From: JAQBZY01 sp038117205
GTDB taxonomy: Bacteria > Pseudomonadota > Alphaproteobacteria > Rhodospirillales > Casp-alpha2
Assembly: GCA_038117205.1 (NCBI GenBank)
Contig: JAYOFL010000010.1
Location: 1-64,000, forward strand
Direction of reading: 5' to 3'
DNA length: 64,000 bases
The position numbers and the translations under genes were made by a program. The notes beneath the pieces are model-generated. The model worked only from the letters and a program-made list of their open reading frames with translations. It ran no database searches and was not told the DNA's origin. The first letter of the stretch is position 1, and each line of letters begins with the position of its first letter. Shown here piece by piece: positions 8,512-17,768 of this stretch.

Positions 8512-9375
8512 ATGGCGTTCCGCACGATACTCGTTCCGATCCGTGGCGACGGCCGTGGTGAGTCGGTACTCGATCACGCCTGTGCATTGGGGCGTCCCTT
8601 CAACGCGCACATCCGCGCCGTTCACTGCCGGCTCAGACCTGAAGACCTGATGCCGTTCGGCGTCGCCGTGCCGGCGCTGCTGCGAGAGCAGATATCGGCG
8701 TCGGCCGGCGGCATCGCCGATGCCGAAGAAGTCCGCTTGAAGGGCATCTTCGACGAATACGTAAAGGCCCGCGGCATCGCCGTCTGCGACACCCGGCCGC
8801 CGCAACACGACCAGCTCACCATTTCCTGGAGCGAGGCGACCGGCAAGCAGGCCGACATCGTCGGCGTCTGGGGCCGGCTCGCCAGCGTCGTCGCGGTGGC
8901 GCAGCCGGACCGGGACAGCAACCTCGGTCAGAACACCCTGGAATCGGCGCTGCTCAACACCGGGCGTCCGGTGCTGCTGTGTCCGCCGAAGCCGGTCAAG
9001 GCACTCGGCGAAAACGTCGCCATCGCCTGGAACGGTTCGGCGGAAGCCAGCCGCGCCATCGCCGCCTGCGGCTCCATCATCGCCAACGCCAAGAAGGTGA
9101 CGGTGCTGACGGCGGACGACGCCGACAACATGGCGCTTTCCGCCGAAGACCTGATTTTGCATTTGCGCGATCACGAGATCGAAGCGACGGCCATGTCCGT
9201 GAAGTCGAAGGAATCTTCGCTCGGCGAGGGATTGGTGAAGGCGGCGAAGGCCGCCGGCGCCGACGTCATGGTGATGGGCGCCTACGGCCGCAGCCGCGGC
9301 CGCGCGTTGGTGCTCGGCGGCGTGACGCAATGGATCATCGACCATACCGATCTGCCGATTTTGTTCGTTCACTGA
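8512..9375 (+). CDS. Universal stress protein (UspA family, tandem domains)
   Basis: 287 residues beginning MAFRTILVPIRGDG. The first Usp half (about 1-155) is degenerate. The second (about 165-287) keeps the ATP-binding signature GAYGRSRGRALVLGGVTQWIIDH, matching the G-x2-G-x9-G-(S/T) pattern with minor change, and the NVAIAWNGSAEASRA strand-helix unit. It starts 12 bases after fhs, so it is probably cotranscribed. Its role is not predictable beyond a stress or starvation response. Confidence 0.88.
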   Translation: MAFRTILVPIRGDGRGESVLDHACALGRPFNAHIRAVHCRLRPEDLMPFGVAVPALLREQISASAGGIADAEEVRLKGIFDEYVKARGIAVCDTRPPQHDQLTISWSEATGKQADIVGVWGRLASVVAVAQPDRDSNLGQNTLESALLNTGRPVLLCPPKPVKALGENVAIAWNGSAEASRAIAACGSIIANAKKVTVLTADDADNMALSAEDLILHLRDHEIEATAMSVKSKESSLGEGLVKAAKAAGADVMVMGAYGRSRGRALVLGGVTQWIIDHTDLPILFVH

Positions 9376-9444
9376 CGAATTCGACGGCGAAATAGTAGGT
9401 ATGGAGTTTGATATTTTCGGAGGGTGAAGTAAGCTAACGGAAGA

Positions 9445-9457
9445 TTGGTATACCTAA
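9445..9457. promoter_or_regulatory. Candidate GntR operator 3, upstream of tctC
   Basis: TTGGTATACCTAA repeats the GGTATACC core found twice beside gntR. It lies in the 222-bp gap between the stress-protein gene and tctC. The adjoining CCTAA...TTAGG arms (9453-9457 and 9466-9470) make a second small dyad. Confidence 0.55.
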
Positions 9458-9597
9458 CACCAAGATTAGGAAAACCGATGGCACAGCCGCCGATTTAAGA
9501 AGTGGCATGCCGAACGCAATCGAACGTACTCTTGCAGTGTTGCCGGGTGCGTGGACGATACGGACGCGGCAATCAATCCGCATATTGGGAGGTTACA

Positions 9598-10572
9598 ATG
9601 GCTATTACTAGACGTGACGTACTTGGATTCGTCGGTGCCGTCGGCATCGGCGCGATGATCGCCGGCGCGCCCGGCATGGCTCAAGCCTGGGAGCCGAACA
9701 AGCCGATCGACTTCGTTATCATGGCCGGCAAGGGCGGCGGCGCCGACAAGATGGCGCGGCTCATGCAGGCGATCGTGGAATCGGAAAAGATGGCTTCGAA
9801 GCCGCTGGTTCCGAACAACAAGTCGGGCGGTTCCGGCGCGGAAGCGTTGGTCGCCGTCAAGGGTGCGAGCGATCCCGACCACACCATCATGGTGACGCTC
9901 AACTCGTTCTTCACGACCCCGATCCGTCAGCCGAAAATCGGCGTCGACATCATGACCTTCACGCCCGTCGGCCGCATGGCGGAAGACACCTTCCTGCTCT
10001 GGGTCCACAAGGACTCCGGCATCAAGACCTTCGAGGAATTTCTCGCCAAGGCGAAGTCGGAAGGCAACAAGTGGGTCATGGGCGGCACCGGCAAGGCGCA
10101 GGAGGATGAAATCCTCACTGACTTCCTGAACGCCAACTACGGCCTCAAGATCAAGTACGTGCCGTACAAGGGCGGCGGGGAAGTCGCCAAGCAGCTCGCC
10201 GGCAAGCAGCTGAACTCGACCGTCAACAACCCGTCCGAAGCCCTCGGCTTCTACGAGTCGGGCGATGTCGTGCCGATCGTCAGCTTCACCGCCGAACGTC
10301 TGCCCCTCTTCCCAAACGTTCCGACGATCAAGGAAAAGGGCAAGGACTTCGCCTACGGCATGCAGCGCGCCGTCGTCGGTGCGCCCGGCATGAGCGCGGA
10401 TGCCGCGAAGTACTATCAGGATCTGTTCCAGAAGGTGTTCTCGTCGAAGAAGTGGCAGGACTACCGCAAGAAGCAGTCCCTGTTCGGCGATTACCTGACC
10501 GGTGATCCGCTGAAGAAGTACTGGGCCGAGCAGGTCGATCGCCACAAGAAGCTTCTGGCTTCGATGAAGTGA
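9598..10572 (+). CDS. Tripartite tricarboxylate transporter substrate-binding protein (TctC family)
   Basis: 324 residues from the ATG at 9598, preceded by GGGAGG. A signal peptide with a Tat-like start (TRRDVLGFVGAVG) ends near AQAWEPNKP. The mature part has the TctC/Bug family features: PNNKSGGSGAEALVAVKG, the loop KWVMGGTGKAQEDEILTDFLN, and YVPYKGGGEVAKQLAGKQ. It binds a carboxylate in the periplasm and delivers it to TctAB. The GntR-type site upstream and the neighbouring oxalate genes suggest oxalate or a related dicarboxylate, which is inference. Confidence 0.9.
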   Translation: MAITRRDVLGFVGAVGIGAMIAGAPGMAQAWEPNKPIDFVIMAGKGGGADKMARLMQAIVESEKMASKPLVPNNKSGGSGAEALVAVKGASDPDHTIMVTLNSFFTTPIRQPKIGVDIMTFTPVGRMAEDTFLLWVHKDSGIKTFEEFLAKAKSEGNKWVMGGTGKAQEDEILTDFLNANYGLKIKYVPYKGGGEVAKQLAGKQLNSTVNNPSEALGFYESGDVVPIVSFTAERLPLFPNVPTIKEKGKDFAYGMQRAVVGAPGMSADAAKYYQDLFQKVFSSKKWQDYRKKQSLFGDYLTGDPLKKYWAEQVDRHKKLLASMK

Positions 10573-10635
10573 TCGCTTCGGCTTAACGACTTCGCAACAA
10601 AGACAACTTCAAGGGATCGGGAGCATACGACCGTC

Positions 10636-11133
10636 ATGAGGCGTGCTGAAATCATTACTGCTGGCTTGATGGCGTTGCTCTCGATCTACTTGATGTTCAA
10701 GAGCACCGAGCTCGATATCGGATACATCAAGGGCGAAGGCCCGGGCGGCGGGTTCTGGCCGTTCTGGCTGTCGGCGGGGATGCTGCTGTCCACTATCTGG
10801 ATCGCCATCAACTGGTTCCGGCGTTCGTCGCCCCCTTCGCAATCGAAGGAAAAATTCCTCGACGATTACGGCGTCCGCATGCTGCTGCTGGTCGGCGGCG
10901 GCGTCACCGTCTTCATCGGATTGATTCATCTCGCCGGCATGTACGGCGCCATTCTGATTTTCCTGATCTATTACCTCCGTTTTCTCGGCCGCCACAGCTG
11001 GGGCACGACGATGGCGATCGCGCTTTGCTCGCCTGTCGTGACGTTCTTCTTCTTCGACATCGCCATGCGGATCGTCTTGCCGAAGGGCTATCTCGAACCG
11101 CTGTTCATTCCGCTTTACGACATTTTCCTGTGA
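10636..11133 (+). CDS. Tripartite tricarboxylate transporter small membrane protein (TctB family)
   Basis: 165 residues with four hydrophobic segments at about 7-22, 40-57, 78-97 and 104-140. It has the family-typical early motif GPGGGFWPFWLSAGML. It lies between the binding protein and the large permease in the usual tctC-tctB-tctA order. Confidence 0.9.
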   Translation: MRRAEIITAGLMALLSIYLMFKSTELDIGYIKGEGPGGGFWPFWLSAGMLLSTIWIAINWFRRSSPPSQSKEKFLDDYGVRMLLLVGGGVTVFIGLIHLAGMYGAILIFLIYYLRFLGRHSWGTTMAIALCSPVVTFFFFDIAMRIVLPKGYLEPLFIPLYDIFL

Positions 11134-11201
11134 TCAAGCGACGTCCGGCCCCGCGCCGGGCGACAGAAAAGAAACGATCCTTGGGATAGGGCGAGGAAAC
11201 G

Positions 11202-12722
11202 ATGGAAATTCTCGGGCATCTTCTTGACGGCATGGTCATCGCGCTGGAGCCGCTGAACATTCTCCTGATGTTCGTCGGCGTCACGCTCGGCCTCTTCATC
11301 GGCGCCATGCCCGGATTGGGGTCGGTCAATGGCGTCGCCATTCTGTTGCCGGCGACCTTCCTGGTGCCGCCGACCTCGGCGATGATCTTCCTCGCCGCCA
11401 TCTACTACGGCGCCATGTACGGCGGCGCCATATCGTCGATCACGCTCGGCATTCCCGGCGCATCGACGGCGGTCGCGACGACGTTCGACGGCCGGCCGCT
11501 GGCGCTCAAGGGCCGCGCCGACCTCGCACTCGTGATGGCCGCCGTGGCGTCCTTCATCGGCGGCTCCGTCGCCAACGTGCTGTTCACCGCCTTCGCGCCG
11601 CCGCTCGCGTCCGTCGCCCTCGGCTTCGGCGATCCGGAAATCTTCGCGCTGATGCTGCTGGCGTTCGCGACTTTCGTCGGACTCGGCGGCGACGACATCC
11701 CGAAGACGCTGTTCTCGATCTGCTTCGGCCTGGTGATGGCCTCGGTCGGCCTCGACATCATGACCGGCGAGCCGCGCCTGATCTTCGGTGACATCACCGG
11801 GTTCATGCACGGCATCAACTTCCTGGTGTTGGCGATCGGCATCTACGGCATCGGCGAGATGCTGTGGACCATCGACTCGACGCGCGGCAACATGACCATG
11901 ACCGAAGCGGTGCTATCCGTTAAGCGCATCATGAGCGCATGTCGCGAAAGCATGGCCGGCTGGAAGGGAACCGTCATCGGGTCGTTCCTCGGTTTCTTCG
12001 TCGGCATTCTGCCGGCCGCCGGCGCGACGCCCGGTTCCCTGATGGCTTATGGCGTCGCCAAGATGGTCTCCAAGAAGCCTGAAGAATTCGGCAAGGGGCA
12101 TCTGTCGGGCATCGCGGCGCCGGAATCGGCCAACAACTCGGCGTCCACCGGCGCCATGCTGCCGATGTTGACCCTCGGCATCCCCGGCTCGCCGACCACC
12201 GCCATTCTTCTCGGCGGCATGGTGATCTGGGGCCTGCAGCCGGGTCCGCGCCTTTTCGCCGACCAGACGGAGTTCGTCTGGGGCCTGATCGGTTCCTTCT
12301 ACGTCTCGAACCTGTTCGCCCTGATCGTCAACCTGGCCTTCATTCCGGTCTTCATCTGGATGCTCCGGATGCCGTTCACGGTGCTCGCGCCGATGATCTT
12401 CGTGCTGTCGGTCGTCGGCGGCTACGCGGCGACGCAGGACATGCACGACATCTGGTTGATGCTGATCTTCGGCGTCGGCGCCTACCTGCTCCGCAAACTC
12501 GACTATCCGGTCGCGCCGGCGGTGCTGGCCATCGTGCTCGGCCCCATCGCCGAACCGAAGCTGCGCCAGTCCCTGCTGTTCTCGAGCGGCGATCCGATGA
12601 TCTTCCTGGAGCGGCCGATTTCCGGTCCGATCACGGTCATCGCGATCATTCTGATCCTGTTGCCGCTGTTCAAGATCATCAAGGACCGCATCCAGGGCAA
12701 GAACAAGAAAGCGGCCGCCTGA
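11202..12722 (+). CDS. Tripartite tricarboxylate transporter large permease (TctA family)
   Basis: 506 residues, about twelve membrane segments. TctA hallmarks are GAMPGLGSVNGVAILLP near residue 32, YYGAMYGGAISSITLGIPG (about 68-86), and the internal repeat GILPAAGATPGSLMAYGVAK with ESANNSASTGAMLPMLTLGIPGSPTTA. It completes the sodium- or proton-coupled TTT system with the two preceding genes. Confidence 0.95.
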   Translation: MEILGHLLDGMVIALEPLNILLMFVGVTLGLFIGAMPGLGSVNGVAILLPATFLVPPTSAMIFLAAIYYGAMYGGAISSITLGIPGASTAVATTFDGRPLALKGRADLALVMAAVASFIGGSVANVLFTAFAPPLASVALGFGDPEIFALMLLAFATFVGLGGDDIPKTLFSICFGLVMASVGLDIMTGEPRLIFGDITGFMHGINFLVLAIGIYGIGEMLWTIDSTRGNMTMTEAVLSVKRIMSACRESMAGWKGTVIGSFLGFFVGILPAAGATPGSLMAYGVAKMVSKKPEEFGKGHLSGIAAPESANNSASTGAMLPMLTLGIPGSPTTAILLGGMVIWGLQPGPRLFADQTEFVWGLIGSFYVSNLFALIVNLAFIPVFIWMLRMPFTVLAPMIFVLSVVGGYAATQDMHDIWLMLIFGVGAYLLRKLDYPVAPAVLAIVLGPIAEPKLRQSLLFSSGDPMIFLERPISGPITVIAIILILLPLFKIIKDRIQGKNKKAAA

Positions 12723-12742
12723 CGGACAGGCGCGGAAAATTC

Positions 12743-12760
12743 GCCGGACCGTTATCCGGC
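12743..12760 (+). terminator. Weak hairpin after tctA
   Basis: GCCGGA and TCCGGC arms (6 bp) with a 6-base loop lie 20 bases after the tctA stop. No clear T-run follows, so termination here is only possible. Confidence 0.35.
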
Positions 12761-12784
12761 ACGTCTTGAGAAACCCCGCCAAAC

Positions 12785-12820
12785 CTCCCACGTAATCCGC
12801 GTCAGCGGTTTACGTGGGAG
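12785..12820 (+). promoter_or_regulatory. Stable hairpin enclosing the ribosome binding site of the next gene
   Basis: An 11-bp perfect stem (12785-12795 with 12810-12820) extends, after one T-T mismatch, into a CCGC/GCGG helix with a GTCA loop. The right arm contains GGGAG, the best Shine-Dalgarno sequence for the ATG at 12828. The fold would hide it and could control translation. No T-run follows on the plus strand, so it is a poor terminator. Confidence 0.6.
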
Positions 12821-12827
12821 AAATAAC

Positions 12828-13397
12828 ATGCGCTCCATTCTCGCCGGTCTCGCCGGCATCTTCATCGCCGCGTCCGTCGCCCTGCCGGCCCACGCCGACG
12901 CGTCCCTGTGGCGAAAGCTGCACGAACCCGGCCACTTCGCCATCATGCGGCACGCCGAGGCGCCGGGGTACGGCGATCCGGACAACTTCCGCCTCGACGA
13001 CTGCTCGACGCAGCGGAACCTGGACGACAAGGGCCGCGCGCAGGCCCGCGCCATCGGCGATCAGGCCCGTGCCAACGGCGTCGCCGAGGCCCGCCTCTTT
13101 TCCAGCCAATGGTGCCGCTGCAAGGAAACCGCCCGTCTGCTCGGCTTCGGCGACCCCGCCGAGCTGCCGGCGTTGAATTCCCTGTTCGGGCGCGCGGAAC
13201 AGCGCGAACCGAATATGCGCGCACTCAAATCCTTCCTGGCCGAACAGCCGGCTGCCGGCGCGCCGCTCGTCCTCGTTTCGCACCAGGTGACGATCAACGC
13301 GCTCGCCGGCCAGTCGACCCGATCCGGAGAAGTAGTCGTACTGCGCCACAAGGGCGCCGGCGCGGTCGAGGTGGTGGGCAGCATTCCGCCCGGCTGA
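12828..13397 (+). CDS. Secreted histidine phosphatase superfamily protein
   Basis: 189 residues. A signal peptide (about 1-24, ending AHADA) is followed by a phosphoglycerate-mutase-like fold. The catalytic loop is FAIMRHAEAPGYGD (RHA in place of the usual RHG), followed by LDDKGRAQARAIGDQ. The second conserved His lies in LVLVSHQVTINALAG. Members of this branch are periplasmic phosphatases of unknown substrate. It stands alone between tctA and the convergent efflux genes, and its ribosome binding site is in a hairpin. Confidence 0.85.
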   Translation: MRSILAGLAGIFIAASVALPAHADASLWRKLHEPGHFAIMRHAEAPGYGDPDNFRLDDCSTQRNLDDKGRAQARAIGDQARANGVAEARLFSSQWCRCKETARLLGFGDPAELPALNSLFGRAEQREPNMRALKSFLAEQPAAGAPLVLVSHQVTINALAGQSTRSGEVVVLRHKGAGAVEVVGSIPPG

Positions 13398-13399
13398 GG

Positions 13400-16300
13400 C
13401 TATTCGGCGGCGGCCTTCATCTCTTCGTGCAGTTTCCGCTCAACGTCGCCGGGCGATCCCGTCCGCCGTGCCAGCAGCGCGTAGGCCACCGGCACCACGA
13501 AGAGTGTGAACACCGTCGCCGCCGAGACGCCGCACAGGATGACGAGACCGATCACCTCGCGCGTTTCGGCGCCGGCGCCGCCCGACAGGATCAGCGGAAT
13601 GGATCCGGCGATGGTGGTGATGCCGGTCATGATGATCGGCCGCAGCCTGACTTCCGAGGCCTCGATCAGCGCCTCGGCGAAGTCCATGCCGCCATCGCGA
13701 AGCTGGTTGGCGAATTCGACGATCAGGATGCCGTTCTTGGCCGCAAGTCCCACCAGCATGATCAGCCCGATCTGCGAGTAAATGTTGAGCGACATCCCGA
13801 ACGCATAGAGCCCCGCCAGCGCCCCGCCCATGGCGAGCGGCACCGTCAGCATGATGACGAACGGATGGACGAAGCTTTCGAACTGTGCAGCCAGCACCAG
13901 GAACACGACGGCGATGCCGAGCGCCAGCACGAACAGGATGGAGCCGCCGGCGCTCTTGAAGTCGGCCGACTGCCCCTTGTAGTCGATCACCGCCGTCGCC
14001 GGCAGGTTGTCGCGGGCGAGCTTTTCCAGATAGGTGAGCGCATCGCCGAGCGGCAGCTTGTCTTCCAGGTTCGCCTCGATGGTGATGGCGCGGACCCGGT
14101 TGTACCGGTTGAGGCTCGTCGGTCCGGCGAATTCCTCCAGCCGCACCAGGTTCGACAGCGGCACCAACTCGCCCGTGCGGGCGGAGCGCACGTAGATGTT
14201 TTCCATGCTGGAGGGCGTGCGTTGCGCGCTCGCCTCCCCCTCCAGGATGACGTCGTATTCCTCGCCGTTGTCGATGTAGGTCGTGACCTTGCGCGACCCC
14301 AGCATGGTTTCGAGGGTGCGGCCGATCACCGTCACGGTAACGCCCAGGTCGGCGGCGCGGTCGTAGTCGATGACGACGTTCAACTGCGGCCGCGTCTCCT
14401 TGTAGTCGCTGTCGATGCCGACGAGGCCCGGATTGTTCTCGGCGACCTTGTCGAGAAGGATGTCCCGCCACGCCGCCAGTTCTTCGTAGGTGCCGCCGCC
14501 GATCACGAATTGCACCGGCTTCTGGGTTCGCGCGCCGAACCCCTGGCGCATGACCGGGAACGCCCGCACGCCGGGCAGGTCCGCCACTTCCTTGCGGATT
14601 TCGTCCATGATCTTCCAAGCCGAGCGCCGGTTCGCCCAATCGTTGAGGACGACGATCACGATGCCGGAATTGAAGGTTTCCAGATTGCCGAAGGAACGCG
14701 GTGCGCGCACCAGAAGGCGGTTGACCTCCCCCTTCTCCACCAACGGCATCAGGCGGCTCTCGATCTCGTTCATGTAGGTCGCCATGTATTCGAAGGTGGC
14801 GCCCTCCGGCCCGTTGACGAGCAGATAGAACGCTCCCCGGTCTTCCTTGGGCGCGTATTCGCTGGGCACGCGTTCGGACAGCCAAGCGGAGCCGCCGATC
14901 AAGGCGGCGAACCCCAGGAGGACGATCCATTTCCGCCGCAGCGAAGCCTTCAGCGCCCGTGAGTAGCCACGCCGGAGGGACTGGAATCCCCGGTCGATGG
15001 CGTGCGTGAGGCCGCCCCGGCCGCTTTCCTGCGACAGCACCTTGGACGCCAGCATGGGCGACAGCGTCAGCGCGACGATGCTGGAAAAGAAGACCGCCGC
15101 CGCCATGGTCAGCGCGAACTCGCTGAACAGCCGGCCGATGTCGCCTTCCAGGAAGGCGATGGGCACGAATACCGCGATCAGGACCACGGTCGTCGCGACG
15201 ACGGCGAAGCCGACCTGCCGGGTGCCGCGGAATGCCGCCACGAGCCGCGTCTCGCCGTATTCGTCCATGCGCCGATGGATGTTCTCCAAGACCACGATGG
15301 CGTCGTCGACGACGAGACCGATGGCCAACACGAGCGCCAGGAGCGTCAGAAGATTGATGGTGAAGCCGAGTATCCAGAGGACCGTGAAGGTCGCGATCAG
15401 CGATACCGGCACGGTCACGGCCGGCACCAGCGTCGCGCGCAGGGAACCCAGGAACAGGAAGATCACGAAGACGACCAGGCCGATGGCGATGCCGAGGGTC
15501 TTGTAGACCTCCGATATGGCGCCCTTGACGAAAACCGACGAGTCGTAACTTTCGCGGAGTTCCATGCCCGGCGGCAGCGTCGGGTTGGTCTTTTTCATTT
15601 CCGCCCGCGCCGCGTCCGCCACCTCGATGATGTTGCCGGTGGATTGCCGGATGATGCCGATGCCGACCATCGGCACGCCGTTGCCGCGGAAGAACGTCCG
15701 TTCCTCGACGCTGCCGAGCTCGACCTTGGCGACGTCGCCCAAGCGCACCAGATAGCCGTCCGAGCCACGGCTCAGCACCAGTTTCGCGAAATCGTCGGCG
15801 GTGCTGAACGTTCGCTGCAGGCGAACCGTGAACATGCGGTCGACGGACTCGATACTGCCGGCCGGCAATTCGACGTTCTCGGCATTGAGCGCGTTCTCGA
15901 CGTCCTGCGTCGTCAGCCGCCGCGCCGCCATGGCGTTGCGGTCGAGCCAGACCCGCATGGCGTAGACCTTGCCGCCGCCGACCCGGACCCGCGCCACGCC
16001 GTCCAGCACCGAGAACCGGTCGACCAGATAGCGGTTGGCGAAGTCCGTCAGTTCCGGAACCGTCTTTCCCTCGCCGATCAGGTTCAGCCAGAAGATCACG
16101 TCGTCGTTGCTGTCGACTTTCTGAATGTCCGGCGGATCGGCTTCCGCCGGCAGGTTGTCGATGACGCCGGATACCCGGTCGCGGATGTCGTTGGCGGCGG
16201 CGTCGACGTCGCGGCCGACCTTGAACTCGATGGTGATGCGTGATTCGCCGTTCTGGCTGACCGAGGCGATCGACTTGATGCCCTCGATGCCGGCGATCCG

Positions 16301-16507
16301 GTCCTCGATGATTTCCGTGATGCGCGTCTCGACGACGTTCGCGGCGGCGCCGGGATAACTCGTCTGCACGGAAACGATCGGCGGGTCGATATCCGGATAC
16401 TCGCGGAGCGGCAGGCGCTCGAATGCGAGAATGCCGAAGGCGATCAGAAGCAGGTTGACGACAGCGGCGAAGACCGGCCGCTTGACCGACACATCCGACA
16501 ATACCAT
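13400..16507 (-). CDS. RND efflux transporter, inner-membrane pump (HAE1/AcrB-MexB type)
   Basis: 1035 residues with the RND layout: TM1 at about 10-30, a large periplasmic loop, TM2-6, a second loop and TM8-12. TM4 has the proton-relay pattern GLVVDDAIVVLENIHRRMDE. Family sequences include YPDIDPPIVSVQTSYPGA at the N-terminus and GLAAKNGILIVEFANQLRD in the C-terminal half. Its ATG overlaps the stop of the adaptor gene by one base (TGATG), so translation is coupled. No outer-membrane channel gene is adjacent. The substrate range is unknown. Confidence 0.95.
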   Translation of the reverse strand: MVLSDVSVKRPVFAAVVNLLLIAFGILAFERLPLREYPDIDPPIVSVQTSYPGAAANVVETRITEIIEDRIAGIEGIKSIASVSQNGESRITIEFKVGRDVDAAANDIRDRVSGVIDNLPAEADPPDIQKVDSNDDVIFWLNLIGEGKTVPELTDFANRYLVDRFSVLDGVARVRVGGGKVYAMRVWLDRNAMAARRLTTQDVENALNAENVELPAGSIESVDRMFTVRLQRTFSTADDFAKLVLSRGSDGYLVRLGDVAKVELGSVEERTFFRGNGVPMVGIGIIRQSTGNIIEVADAARAEMKKTNPTLPPGMELRESYDSSVFVKGAISEVYKTLGIAIGLVVFVIFLFLGSLRATLVPAVTVPVSLIATFTVLWILGFTINLLTLLALVLAIGLVVDDAIVVLENIHRRMDEYGETRLVAAFRGTRQVGFAVVATTVVLIAVFVPIAFLEGDIGRLFSEFALTMAAAVFFSSIVALTLSPMLASKVLSQESGRGGLTHAIDRGFQSLRRGYSRALKASLRRKWIVLLGFAALIGGSAWLSERVPSEYAPKEDRGAFYLLVNGPEGATFEYMATYMNEIESRLMPLVEKGEVNRLLVRAPRSFGNLETFNSGIVIVVLNDWANRRSAWKIMDEIRKEVADLPGVRAFPVMRQGFGARTQKPVQFVIGGGTYEELAAWRDILLDKVAENNPGLVGIDSDYKETRPQLNVVIDYDRAADLGVTVTVIGRTLETMLGSRKVTTYIDNGEEYDVILEGEASAQRTPSSMENIYVRSARTGELVPLSNLVRLEEFAGPTSLNRYNRVRAITIEANLEDKLPLGDALTYLEKLARDNLPATAVIDYKGQSADFKSAGGSILFVLALGIAVVFLVLAAQFESFVHPFVIMLTVPLAMGGALAGLYAFGMSLNIYSQIGLIMLVGLAAKNGILIVEFANQLRDGGMDFAEALIEASEVRLRPIIMTGITTIAGSIPLILSGGAGAETREVIGLVILCGVSAATVFTLFVVPVAYALLARRTGSPGDVERKLHEEMKAAAE

Positions 16508-17616
16508 CAGCTTTGCCCCTTCGCCGGCGCCTTCTTCTTGAGAATTTCCTCGATCGTCTTCGTGCCGTCCTCGACGGCGCGGATCGTCACTGTCTGACCC
16601 GGGCGCACCTTGAGCGCCCCGTGCGTGATGACGGCTTCGCCCGCCGCAACGCCGGACAGCACCTCGGCGAAGCCGGCGACGCGGCTGCCCAGCTTGACGA
16701 CCCGTTTGACGACCTTGTTGCCGTTCTCGCGATCGACGACATAGACGGCCTGCTCGGTGCCGACGGGCACCAGGGCATTTTCCGGCACCGCCAGGGTGTC
16801 GCGGGGGTTCTTGAGAACCTCCAGCTGCATCAGCATGCCGGGCCGGATCGAGAATTCGGGGTTGTCGAGGGTGGCGCGGACGACGATGGCGCGCGTCACC
16901 GGATCGACCCGGGAATCGACGCTTTTCACCACGCCCTTGAAGATGCGCTTGTCGTAGGCGCTGGTCTTAGCTTCGACGTCGAGCCCCGGTTTCAGGGCGG
17001 CCAGGAACGCCGACGGAACGGAAAAGTCGATCTTGATGATGGAAACGTCGTCGAGGGTCGTCAGAAGATCGCCCGGCGCGACGAACGCGCCGATGGAAAT
17101 GTTGCGGAGACCGACCAGACCGTCGAATGGTGCGCGAATTTCGTAGTTGGCGAGGCGTGCCCGGGCGGCCTCGATTTCGGCTTGCGCCTTCAGGAGTTGC
17201 GCCCGCGTCTCGTCCAAGGACGCCGCGGTGCCGGCTTGGCGCTGCTTAAGCTCCTGCGCCCGCTCGAAGGCCTTCTTGCGGTCCATTTCGACCGCCTGCA
17301 GCGCCCGAAGGTTCGCCAGTTCCTCGTCCGTATTGAGGCGGACGAGAGGCGCCCCCTTGCGGACCAGTTCGCCGTCGTCGAAGTCGATGCCGACGATGCG
17401 CCCGGAAATCTTCGCCGCCATGCGGACGGTTTCGTTGGCGCGCGCCGTGCCGAGGGCCTCGATCCTGTCGACGAAGGTGCGGCTCGCCACTTCGCTGACG
17501 ATCACCGGCGTCGGCGGCGGCCCCTTCGGCTTCGCCTTGCCGGCGTCCTGGGCGGCTGCGGCACCACAAACGGCGACGAAAGCCACGCTCGTCGCCATCA
17601 CGGATCTCAAGAACAT
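16507..17616 (-). CDS. RND efflux periplasmic adaptor (membrane fusion protein)
   Basis: 369 residues from the ATG at 17616, which begins the signal peptide MFLRSVMATSVAFVAVCGAAAAQ; the longer frame upstream lacks support. Domain order is typical: barrel-sandwich hybrid (GRIVGIDFDDGELVRKGAPLVRL, YEIRAPFDGLVGLRNISIGAFV), a coiled-coil hairpin at about 95-160, a beta-barrel, and a C-terminal Lys-rich tail. It pairs with the overlapping RND pump. Confidence 0.92.
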   Translation of the reverse strand: MFLRSVMATSVAFVAVCGAAAAQDAGKAKPKGPPPTPVIVSEVASRTFVDRIEALGTARANETVRMAAKISGRIVGIDFDDGELVRKGAPLVRLNTDEELANLRALQAVEMDRKKAFERAQELKQRQAGTAASLDETRAQLLKAQAEIEAARARLANYEIRAPFDGLVGLRNISIGAFVAPGDLLTTLDDVSIIKIDFSVPSAFLAALKPGLDVEAKTSAYDKRIFKGVVKSVDSRVDPVTRAIVVRATLDNPEFSIRPGMLMQLEVLKNPRDTLAVPENALVPVGTEQAVYVVDRENGNKVVKRVVKLGSRVAGFAEVLSGVAAGEAVITHGALKVRPGQTVTIRAVEDGTKTIEEILKKKAPAKGQS

Positions 17617-17685
17617 TCGGACCGCCCCCTGTGCCGCCTTGCGTGACGCCCCTTGCGAGCTTCCGGCCTCGTCGACTGGCCATGC

Positions 17686-17716
17686 GCGAGGCCCGGGGTT
17701 TCCCCTCGGGCCTCGC
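17686..17716 (-). terminator. Strong hairpin between the EF-hand gene and the efflux operon
   Basis: Ten-base arms (17686-17695 and 17707-17716) plus an inner GGG/CCC helix make a very stable stem-loop downstream of the EF-hand gene on the minus strand. No long T-run follows in that direction. It may separate the EF-hand transcript from the efflux genes or be a structural element in the efflux leader. Confidence 0.45.
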
Positions 17717-17768
17717 TTTCCAATGACATGGGCATGGGGCGGTTTTCGTACAATAGGGATTTTCGCCC

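Noticed and set aside
6631..9372. Very long minus-strand open frame (913 codons) opposite the formyltransferase-like, fhs and stress-protein genes
   Set aside because: Its translation is rich in Arg, Asp, Gly and His with no family features. It mirrors three well-supported plus-strand genes; high third-position GC suppresses antisense stops.
12908..14962. Plus-strand frame of 684 codons across the phosphatase and RND genes
   Set aside because: Overlaps two clearly real genes, and its composition is that of an antisense/alternate-frame artefact.
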